Source: Dendrophyllia cribrosa (taxonomy: Eukaryota > Cnidaria > Anthozoa > Scleractinia > Dendrophylliidae). From it: a stretch of DNA of 64,000 nt. The first letter of the stretch is position 1. Each line of letters starts with the position of its first letter. The DNA lies in the NCBI GenBank assembly GCA_024195265.1, contig JAJLRJ010000013.1:9832832-9896831 (forward strand), written 5' to 3'. A program made the translations under genes and the position numbers. Below are positions 23,979 through 31,569 of the stretch, piece by piece. The notes beneath the pieces were generated by a model. It saw only the letters and a program-made list of their open reading frames with translations. It was not told the origin of the DNA and did not search any database.

Positions 23979-24690
23979 TCATCATCATCATTATCATCAT
24001 CATCATCATTATCATCATCATCATCATCATCTTTATTTAAAAAAACACGGGATCACTTTCATTTAAAAATGCTCTTCCAGTGAGCCGTGGACTACTACAT
24101 TCAATAATTATAAAAACGTTTAAAAACAACCTTATACATTATAATCACAAACTATTCAAAAAAATTTATTTATCTAAATATAACTAATTATCATAAACCT
24201 AAATCTAACCTTATATAATAAATTCAATGTTATTTAACTCTACCTATTACATCAGTTTACTAAAAAGTATTTTATTTGACAGGCTTGCTTCTGCAGGGAT
24301 TCTGTTCCAGAGGACGGACCCCTGTAGTGAAGACTACATTTAGTTGCTTCTAATTTTGGTTCGGGAATATACATGTTTAATTTAGAGTTTCTCAAATTAT
24401 GGGAGTGAACAGTTGATGTATCGTTAAAAATCCTTTTTAAATATGATGGAGATAGACTATTGTAAATCTTATACATCATAATAGCCAGATGTCTAATTCT
24501 CCTATGTTCCAGTCTTTCCCATCCCATTTCATCCAATAATTCACTTGACTGAGTTTCATAATCTGATAATATAATCCTCGCAGCCTATTTTGTAACTGCC
24601 GGAGTCGCTCAGATAAGCCTTTACCAATGCAGCCCCAGACTGTACTGGTATAATCAAAATATGGTATATTTAACAACTATAAACCGAAGT
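23979..24690 (-). mobile_element. CR1/L2-type LINE, 3' fragment
   Basis: The minus strand encodes the end of a non-LTR reverse transcriptase: PYFDYTSTVWGCIGKGLSER and LQNRLRGLYYQI, then HLAIMMYKIYNSLSPSYL, LRNSKLNMYIPEPKLEATK and SLHYRGPSSGTESLQKQACQ, with frameshifts. The 3' UTR ends in aaataaagatgatgatgatg (read on the minus strand), a microsatellite tail typical of these LINEs. The 5' part is missing, as expected from truncated reverse transcription. Confidence 0.85.
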
Positions 24691-24807
24691 GTATAAATAT
24701 GGTATATACCTAATTAAAGAAACGTTGTCGGGAAAAATGCACAAAGCGTAAGCGAACGACACAATTGAATTCTGGGAACGAGGTAAACGAGGCTTGTTAA
24801 CATTCCT

Positions 24808-24927
24808 GGGCAGAGTTGTTCAAAGCCTGATTAGCACTAATCCTGGATTAACTGTCAACAGAACATAAGAGTTGTCATGGTAATTAACTCTGGATTAGCG
24901 CTAATCGGCCTTCGAACAACTCGGCCC
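24808..24927. mobile_element. Nested 120-bp MITE
   Basis: GGGCAGAGTTGTTCAAAG and the matching ttcgaacaactcggccc are inverted ends, with a gattagc-actaatc core repeat. Confidence 0.75.
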
Positions 24928-25302
24928 TGATTTATTGGAATTTAAGATCTGTTCCTTCCCAAAAGATTTTCAGAGGATGGTCTTGGACAATATTGTGTTC
25001 TAATAATATGTGATTCCTAATAGTAATTGGACTGAGTGGAGTACAATTCAAGGAGTAATCGGGCGAGTAATTTCAAAACGGCCGAGTGCGTAGCGCGAGG
25101 ACGATTTGAAAGTACGAGCACGATTACCCCTGAATGGTACGACACAAGGTTCAATTACTATTTAATCGCATCAATAACAACATTCAAGATTTAAAAGTCT
25201 ATGTGGTCGTTTTTGTACTCAAAACGCCTAGGATATTTATTATCAGTTTGAAAGTATGAGGAAAAAAAGCAAAAAAGAACCCATTTAAGTGCAACTGATT
25301 GA

Positions 25303-25394
25303 CGCGCGCGCAACGTAGGTGTCCAATTACAGCTATCCAATTAAAAAAAATTGTAATTGGATAGCTGCAATTGGACACCCACGTGACCGCGCGT
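25303..25394. repeat. Hairpin, aattggatagct arms
   Basis: The sequence gtaggtgtccaattacagct+atccaatt pairs with aattggatagctgcaattgg+acacccac across an A-rich loop. It is probably a minimal foldback element. Confidence 0.8.
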
Positions 25395-25661
25395 CAATAA
25401 CTTAAGAAATAGTTGCGCGGATGACCAATCACAATCGAGAATTTTGTTACCGATACGATTAATCTGGTAACACAATAAATTGTTTTCTCTTCCCAGAATA
25501 CGATTCGGTCGAATCGCTTGTAGTTTTTACTTTTTACCCGACAACGTTTTGCAAATAGGTGTATATCATAACAGATTTTTGCTATAACTGCATTGATCGG
25601 CTGTGAAGACTCAACTTTGCTAAATAATACATCTGTTAATTATTTTGAAACCATCTGACAG

Positions 25662-26095
25662 ATTGATGATTTGGACTGCCTGGGGAACTAAGCCAAAAAT
25701 CGAAAAAGCAAGCACGAGTGGAAATCAAAGAGTTGCCATAGTTACAGCAGTTATCCAAAGACCGAATGGCGTCGAACTTGACAGAGGAAACAAACGTATT
25801 TTTTGGGTGGATTCAGGAACAGACAGAGTAGAATCGGTTGATTACAATGGCAACAACAGAAAGCTAATTTCCAGAATCAAAGATGCTTTTGGAGTGGCTC
25901 TGATCCCTCCCTTCTTATTTTATACTGCTTCAGAATTTAAAGGAATTAGTAGAAATGGCATTTGGAGAGCCTTTCTAACTATAGGCCATTTTCGAAAAAT
26001 GGATGCCACCACTGGGGCTAATGTGGTTAGCAGTTACCGTGTCAAAGGCAGGGCTATGGGTATCGTAGCTTACGACAACTCGAGGCAACCCTCAG
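25662..26095 (+). CDS. LRP-like receptor exon: propeller 1, second half
   Basis: The exon is flanked by accatctgacag| and |gtataa. It continues the codon split at 22983 (AG+A, Arg) and reads LMIWTAWGTKPKIEKAST, NGVELDRGNKRIFWVDSGTD, then PPFLFYTAS. The YWTD signatures are eroded: IWTAWG for YWTDWG, FWVDS for YWTDS and FYTAS for YWTDW. The last blade carries ISRNGIWRAFLTIGHFRKMD, which is unusual. The reading frame is open throughout and both splice sites are canonical, so it may be a functional divergent propeller. It ends in phase 1 and joins to 26422. Confidence 0.8.
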
Positions 26096-26421
26096 GTATA
26101 ACTCCTGATTTTATTGCTTATTTCGGTAGCTACAATTAAACTATTAATTTTCAATCCATAACATGACATAACTGTGATAAATAAAGTATTTGTCTCTGTT
26201 AGTAATAACCGTCTGGAATTACACATACAAAAAGAGGAAACAGTACAATAGTGTAAAAAAGAAGAATTAAGAGCAGGTATGAATATATGAGGGTTGGCTT
26301 ACTGAATCGGCGACAGTCCATCGTATTTCTTTCGAAGTCTGAATGGTTTTTGCCTGGCATATTAAAAGAATGAGAGCATTTTCAAATATTTACAAATGTC
26401 GTATATTTTTGTCTTTCAAAG

Positions 26422-26547
26422 TTCTAAGTCCTTGTGCTCAAACAAATGGAGGATGCAGCCATTTCTGTGTCGTCAAGTCATCTGGTTACGAATGTGTCTG
26501 CCCTACCGGTTTAACGTTGAAGCAAGATAAGAGAACGTGCGAAGAGA
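26422..26547 (+). CDS. LRP-like receptor exon: EGF-like module 1
   Basis: A 126-bp symmetrical exon lies between tgtctttcaaag| and |gtaagt. It encodes SPCAQTNGGCSHFCVV and CVCPTGLTLKQDKRTC, six cysteines in the EGF spacing that follows each YWTD propeller in LRP receptors. The NGGCSH motif is characteristic of this position. The next coding exon is 18.4 kb away at 44929, and the phase (A|AA) matches. Confidence 0.9.
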
Positions 26548-26756
26548 GTAAGTGGTCGTTGCTGTTTCTATTGTGTTTTTTGCTGTTATTGGCATTTGTA
26601 CTGTCGTTGTTGTTTTTCCCACGTGGTTCATATACTGTATGCCCGATGAACCACTCTATCGTTAACGTTTCCCGCGTCTGATCCACCAGTTTTTAATTTC
26701 CCAGCGCATAAAGGCAGTCCGCTTATTGTCTTCCTGTCGCTTATTATATTCTCGCC

Positions 26757-26842
26757 ACCTGGTTAGCTCAGTTGATAGAGCACCAGTCCTCGGAGCGGGA
26801 GGTCGCGTGTTGGAATCCCGGCCTTAACCCTCGGACGTACAT
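26757..26842 (+). repeat. tRNA-derived SINE head
   Basis: The A box (tggttagctcagttgataga) and B-box-like ggtcgcgtgttggaatcccg are spaced as in a tRNA gene. The B box is degenerate (GTTGGAATCCC), and what follows is a 27-nt G run (26843-26869), so it is a SINE remnant and not a tRNA gene. A fuller relative lies at 45738. Confidence 0.75.
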
Positions 26843-26884
26843 GGGGGGGGGGGGGGGGGGGGGGGGGGGAATGGATGCTGCCCC

Positions 26885-27205
26885 CTTTAAGGTCCAAGAT
26901 ACACAAACACCCCACTGAACGCATCTCAATTTGTTGATTTCCACCTTAAGCGATTAGTTCATGAGACGCGATCCTTCATCAAAGACACTACATATTTTCT
27001 TGAACAACTAGGACAGCTACTCGACAATGCTCTACTTTTTACACTTGACATCTCTTCACTTTATACTAACATACCCCACTTTTATGAGAGCATTGCTGCC
27101 TGTCTACATTACTTAGACACACGTCCTCACTCCAACTCTAATGTACGTACAGAAACTTTATGCAAACTCATACGTATATATTATACTTTCTTTCTCATTA
27201 ATAAC
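26885..27205 (+). pseudogene. Penelope-like retroelement RT fragment
   Basis: The plus strand encodes QFVDFHLKRLVHETRSFIKD, TTYFLEQLGQLLDNALLFTL and DISSLYTNIPHFYES. The DxSSLYTNIPH block is the catalytic motif A region of Penelope-like reverse transcriptases. A frameshift separates the preceding PTERIS from QFVDFHL. The piece ends near 27205 in unrelated sequence. Confidence 0.8.
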
Positions 27206-27244
27206 TCATGAGTTATTCAGCCATGAATACCCAATGAAAACCCA

Positions 27245-27300
27245 AATGAAAACTACGTGTGCTTTGGATCACATATCCAAACCACACGTAGTTTTCATCT
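27245..27300. repeat. Hairpin aatgaaaactacgtgtg
   Basis: aatgaaaactacgtgtg and cacacgtagttttcat are inverted with a 22-nt loop. Function unknown. Confidence 0.7.
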
Positions 27301-27418
27301 GATTCCTCATTGGATATCTAGATTTGCGCATCAAAACAAAATAAATTAAACAAAACAACAGTTTATTTTTACTAAACTCATTTTGCACCTTTACCAACAA
27401 TGATAATTTCATTTGGCC

Positions 27419-27706
27419 CTAAAAAAAGTTATTGACACAAATATTCCTATGGTCACCGTCCCTCAAACGAAATATTTTTCTATTATAAAAATAAATAGCT
27501 ATAGTGTCTAATATAAAAGTCTTAGCTGTAGCACTGCCAAATAATCCTGCGTTCCAGAACATTTCTTCTTCTTCATCCATGACAGCTTCTTTATCTTCCT
27601 TCTTTGTTTGCAAAGTCACACCTTTCCTCGTAGTATCTTTCATCACGGCGTCGAGACAACGACGGAGAATGACAAATCTGCAGAAGTAAAACGTCATTTT
27701 AAACAC
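27419..27706 (-). pseudogene. DUF3504/Crypton-type recombinase fragment
   Basis: The minus-strand ORF reads ILRRCLDAVMKDTTRKGV, DEEEEMFWNAGLFGSATAKT and IAIYFYNRKIFRLRDGDHRN. This matches the order seen in DUF3504 proteins: a linker ending in MK-lt-kG, then acidic E-x2-W..GhhG, then a hydrophobic FYN-xK-FxLR-xx-HR block. It is a single exon-sized piece with no catalytic part. Recognition rests on the motif order; a profile search would settle it. Confidence 0.6.
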
Positions 27707-27774
27707 CTGGAATAATAAACGATCAATACAGATTTCGCAAGCAGTATTATTTATAACCCCTTCAGTCCATATAT

Positions 27775-28170
27775 GATTTCACCCAACCCACCAACGTACG
27801 TTTGCACTGTATCGCCGGAAGTCACTTTCGCACAGTATACGATGTCGTTTGTCAGGCACTCTCCGTCTAGGGGGCATGTTGTGTTCTTCGGACAACTGCA
27901 TTTTCTCTCTATTTCAGGGACTTCACTGATTCTTAATAGCTTCTTGTTGTTTCCTTCGATGATTGTTTTCACGTTTGGCATGCAGCTGTATGAAATTTTC
28001 ACAGTGTTCCGATTAAAAATCTTGTGTAGATTGCTAGATTTTGGAAAACATTTATCAAGGATCTTTAAGAATTCCTTTCCGATGTTTGTCTTCACGTTGC
28101 GATCGAATGGGGGGTTGTACCAAATAATATTGCGTTTTCTGTTCTTCGTTTCTGGTTTTCTGTTTTTTTT
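27775..28170 (-). pseudogene. Penelope-like element, RT thumb and linker, inverted
   Basis: The minus strand encodes RNIIWYNPPFDRNVKTNIGK, FLKILDKCFPKSSNLHKIFN, RNTVKISYSCMPNVKTII and then CSCPKNTTCPLDGECLTNDI, VYCAKVTSGDTVQTYVGG. This is the C-terminal RT, linker zinc-binding (CxC...C) and start of the GIY-YIG domain of Penelope-like elements. It is oriented opposite to both neighbouring pieces. Confidence 0.85.
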
Positions 28171-28185
28171 TTTTTTGGTTTTCTG

Positions 28186-28530
28186 GTTCCTAGACGGAGA
28201 GTGCATGACAAACGACATCGTATACAGTGCGAAAGTGACTTCCGGCGATACAGTGCAAACGTACGTTTGACTGAGTGCTACAAGCTTCAAATCCAGATAC
28301 GCCAACCACAAAACCTCATTCAAAACGGAATCAAAGCGTAACGCAACTGAACTAAGTAAAGACATCTGGCACTTGAAGGACAACAATTTAGATTATGCAA
28401 TTAAGTGGAGCATTTTATGCCGTGCTCCCCACTACTCGAATATTACGAAGCGATGTAATTTGTGTATAGCTGAAAAGTTTTTCATTTGTGCAAACCGGAA
28501 ACCGCAACCTGGAACAAACGAAACGAATTA
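28186..28530 (+). pseudogene. Penelope-like element, GIY-YIG endonuclease fragment
   Basis: The plus strand restarts at DGECMTNDIVYSAKVTSGD, TVQTYV, a stop, then SATSFKSRYANHKTSFKTES, ATELSKDIWHLKDNNLDYAI and CNLCIAEKFFICANRKP. This is the GIY-YIG nuclease with the usual C-terminal Cys motif. Its first 77 bp are a perfect inverted copy of 27793-27870. Confidence 0.85.
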
Positions 28531-28755
28531 ATCAGTAAATGTAGACATAAAGATAAATTCTCTCTCTCTCTCTCTCTCTCTCTCTTATACGTTTCCCTAA
28601 ATTTGTTACTCGTACGTTTTAGAAAGTTTTAGTTTGATTACTTCAACCAAATTTTGGCTGTTGTATGCATACCACACAGAGATTCTTTGTACCCTATTTC
28701 GTGGTCTTCTTTATTATCTAAAATACTTTTTAAGAGATTTTCGTTTTTTCCTGCT

Positions 28756-29190
28756 GTTCCGATATTTGATTTTGGAACGTTCCTATGTGATAAAACGTGG
28801 AACCAATTGTTCCATATTGGCGTGTTCCTTTTAGGCTATATAGGAACAAATTTTGATATTAAATAGGAACAAAATGTTCATGTGGAACTAAAAGAGAACC
28901 TTTTGTTCCGAATTTTAACCTGCGGGTGGAACGTATTGTTCCTAAATGGGCGGCTTAGGAACAAGTGTTCCTAACATTTTTGTTCCTCTTTTGACAACCT
29001 GTTCCTTTTCACTCAATTAGGGAACTGATTGGTCCTATTAATGAGTTCCTTTTTACTGGAGCTGTTCCTTTTTGCGGGAATGCGGAACATTTGTTCCTAA
29101 TTACCTGTTCCGATTTACTTAAATTAGTTCCTATTTACGTAAAATAGTTCCTTTTTACGTAAAGTAGTTCCTCTTCACCATTTCTGTTCC
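28756..29190. repeat. Cluster of 26 GTTCC/GGAAC pentamers
   Basis: Within 435 bp I count 26 copies of GTTCC or GGAAC, mostly as tgttcct or aggaaca. Some form dyads, such as aggaacaagtgttcct near 28956 and ggaacgttcc near 28775. Spacing is irregular, and the sequence between copies is not repeated except for ttacgtaaa-agttcc units at 29127-29170. The cluster ends 430 bp before the recombinase start codon. It may be an array of protein-binding sites (iteron-like). Confidence 0.85.
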
Positions 29191-29413
29191 TTTTTTTTTT
29201 ATTTCATTTCATTCAGTTATTCCATCTTAAAGGAAGGATGCTTTTGAATATAAGTGATTGCGGGAATAACGTTTGTTACCAGTCACATGTCTTGTCAAGT
29301 GTCAAGTGCACTTGAGATAAATGTTAGTTAAGTACGTATTGTTAGGAAAAATCGTGAAAAAGCTCAATTTTAAGTATCTCCCCACTGTAAATTTGTATAA
29401 TGGTGATAACGGC

Positions 29414-29556
29414 GCGCAAGCAGGGGCAATTTGTGGCAAGCATGGGCAAGTAGAGGCGAGTTATGGCAAGCATGGGCACGCATAGACAAACATGGGCAAG
29501 CATGAACATGCATGGGCAAGTAGGGGCAAGTTGTGACAAGTTTGAACATGCATGAT
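29414..29556. repeat. gcaagcatgggcaag minisatellite
   Basis: Degenerate units of 12-18 bp built on ggcaagcatgggcaag run up to 66 bp before the recombinase ATG. It could be a regulatory or replication region of that element or an ordinary minisatellite. Confidence 0.75.
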
Positions 29557-29622
29557 GACTTCATTGTTCACAGTTGATTTAAACAAACGTGCGCGCTACT
29601 CAAACGTTAATCTACTTGAAAC

Positions 29623-31362
29623 ATGAGTAAGAAGAGTAAGCTTGACTGGTCTAATTTTGATGGCGCATTGCCCAAACCAAAACGGCTTCACTTGGAAAAA
29701 GACGAAACAGATCGTTTGTATCACTGTCCACTAGAAGTTTGTGAACACGAAGGATTTCAAAGTCAACGTGGCTGTAGGAAACACGTGAATAACAAGCACA
29801 GATGGTTCTTTTATTTTGACCAAAAACCCGATCTGCAAGAAGCGAAAAGCTCGTCGGTGCAAGTGCCAAAGAACTTATCGGTAACAGACAAAGATGACGA
29901 CGTATCGCGCGTAACGGCGAAACAATCCGTCAGAGCATTAATTCCTTTATTTACAGTCTCTGGCCAAATTGGCGAAACATTCAAAAATTGGTTGACTGGA
30001 AGCGGCGGTGGTTACAAGAAAGATCGTCCAGCTCAACAGATTGTGAATAGATGCTTTAAATTTCTCAAGTTTTGCTGCGAAGACGAGGATGAGTTGACCT
30101 TCGAGGTGATGGACTTCAGCCTGTGTTCCCCAAATCTGTTGTTCAAGTTCATTGACTATCTGCAAGAAGAATGCAAGCTCGGCCATGGTGGACGATTGGG
30201 CTACATAGATGCTCTTTCTGAATTAATCGATTTCAGAAAAATTAATGGCGCATCAGATGCAGTTCTTCGAAAATTATCCGCGACAGAGTTGTACCTGAAA
30301 AGAGCGCGCAAGACAGTGGCAAAAATGATGAGTTTGCAGTGGACACATGATCTAGACATCGAAACGCTAGAAGCAAGAGGGCACTGGGCAACGATGGAGG
30401 AATTGTTGCGAGTTGTAACCTTTCATTTGCCCCGCTACGAAAATACTGTCAAGATGTGTAAAACCAGTCCGGGGCAAGTCAACCCATCGGACCTAACATT
30501 TGCGACAAAATTTGTAGCCGTGTACCTTTTCATTAAGGTGAAAGGATCGCGCCCTATGACTTATCAGTACCTGACAGTCGACATGGTTAGTGCAGCGAAG
30601 GAAAATGGAGGATTCATCGATCAGAAAACGTTCAAGACTGCCAGCAAGTACGGATTTGACTCGTTGATTCTGACCGATACAAGCATGCAAGTACTCGATG
30701 GGTACATCACTTTCGTAAGACCCATGCTAAAACCCCAGTGCGATTTTGTTTTGGTCACGAGAAATGGAGGCCAACACAGCAAATTGGGGGACGTCATGAG
30801 CAAATTGGTCTTTGACGCAATTGGAAAATACGTTCATCCGACACGTTATCGTCAAATTGTCGAAACGCAAAGCCTAAACCTGCTCACTAGCAAAGAGCAA
30901 AGAATTTTGTCAGAAGACCAAAAACACAGCTCTGCTGTTGCCAAAGTTCACTATCAAAAGCAGAGATCGCGCGAAGTTGCTGTGAAGGCCCACGAGTGTC
31001 TACAAAAGTTACAAGGTACTAAAGGATCGGAGGTGGATGAGGACGTTAACGCGAGGTTTCGCGTTTCAAGTTTAAGTTCTAGTTCAGCTTCACGTTTAGT
31101 TGAAACCGAACAGGAGAAAAGCTCGCCCCCGGAAGAGGAAGTCCCACCCACGAAGCGTTTGTGCATCCGTAGAAAAGTTCGTCGGGTTTTGAAATTCACG
31201 GAAGAAGAGGACGATTTTCTAAGAAAGGGGATAACAAAGCACGGTTTTGGACAGTGGACGGCTATTCTAAGAGATCCCGATTTCAAATTTCAAAACGGAA
31301 GGATGGCCGATTCATTAAAAAAGAGGGCTGAACTAAAGTTTCTTTTGAGTGGAAGTGTTTGA
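29623..31362 (+). CDS. Zinc finger - tyrosine recombinase - Myb protein
   Basis: Intact 579-aa ORF. Residues 33-59 are a C2H2 finger (YHCPLEVC..CRKHVNNKH). Residues about 130-280 fit a helical core-binding domain. The catalytic part has Arg310 (KGSRPMTYQYL), candidate Lys335/338, the box HPTRYR (His405, Arg408), His435 and Tyr444 (KVHYQK). The spacing H-x2-R and His435 to Tyr444 of nine residues equals the W/H-to-Y spacing in Cre-type enzymes. Residues 520-578 are a Myb/SANT-like domain (KFTEEEDDFLRKG, GFGQWTAILRDPDF, GRMADSLKKRAEL), close to the telobox form. Enzymes of this kind cut and rejoin DNA through a 3'-phosphotyrosine. It is convergent with the helicase gene, whose stop lies 207 bp away. 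No introns or stops are present, which argues for recent activity or selection. Alternative: a domesticated host gene. The ATG at 29623 is the first in the frame. Confidence 0.85.
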   Translation: MSKKSKLDWSNFDGALPKPKRLHLEKDETDRLYHCPLEVCEHEGFQSQRGCRKHVNNKHRWFFYFDQKPDLQEAKSSSVQVPKNLSVTDKDDDVSRVTAKQSVRALIPLFTVSGQIGETFKNWLTGSGGGYKKDRPAQQIVNRCFKFLKFCCEDEDELTFEVMDFSLCSPNLLFKFIDYLQEECKLGHGGRLGYIDALSELIDFRKINGASDAVLRKLSATELYLKRARKTVAKMMSLQWTHDLDIETLEARGHWATMEELLRVVTFHLPRYENTVKMCKTSPGQVNPSDLTFATKFVAVYLFIKVKGSRPMTYQYLTVDMVSAAKENGGFIDQKTFKTASKYGFDSLILTDTSMQVLDGYITFVRPMLKPQCDFVLVTRNGGQHSKLGDVMSKLVFDAIGKYVHPTRYRQIVETQSLNLLTSKEQRILSEDQKHSSAVAKVHYQKQRSREVAVKAHECLQKLQGTKGSEVDEDVNARFRVSSLSSSSASRLVETEQEKSSPPEEEVPPTKRLCIRRKVRRVLKFTEEEDDFLRKGITKHGFGQWTAILRDPDFKFQNGRMADSLKKRAELKFLLSGSV

Positions 31363-31569
31363 CACACAAGAAGGAAGGTTTGCACCTTAGAGTTGTGTCT
31401 CAAAGAATCGTACGTATTCAGAAACAAACAACAACAAATGCGAATCATTGCAAAAAGTACATTTTAATGTAGCTTGTTACTTCAGCTTACATTTCTGTGC
31501 AACGATTATTAGGCTCGATAAATCTTGCTTGAAGTACATTTTCGTTTCCTTTAAATTTGCGGCTCATTT
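31363..31569. terminator. Shared convergent 3' region with ATTAAA signal
   Basis: The 207 bp between the two convergent stop codons hold no ORF. On the minus strand an ATTAAA polyadenylation-type hexamer lies at 31463-31468, about 100 nt past the helicase stop. The motif aagtacatttt occurs twice (31457 and 31531). No AATAAA was seen for the recombinase, only GATAAA near 31515. Confidence 0.45.

Larger units (their letters stand above)
24716..25563. mobile_element. Composite TA-flanked element of the GTTGTCGG family
   Basis: The ends tatacctaattaaagaaacg+ttgtcggg and cccgacaacgttttgcaaat+aggtgtata are inverted. Two smaller inverted repeats are nested inside (24808-24927 and 25303-25394), and an imperfect one lies at about 25025-25163. 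The element ends about 100 bp before an LRP exon. Confidence 0.7.

Noticed and set aside
28945..28970. Glucocorticoid response element (aggaacaagtgttcct)
   Set aside because: It fits the steroid-receptor dyad, but it is one of 26 pentamers, and cnidarians are not known to have the corresponding receptors.
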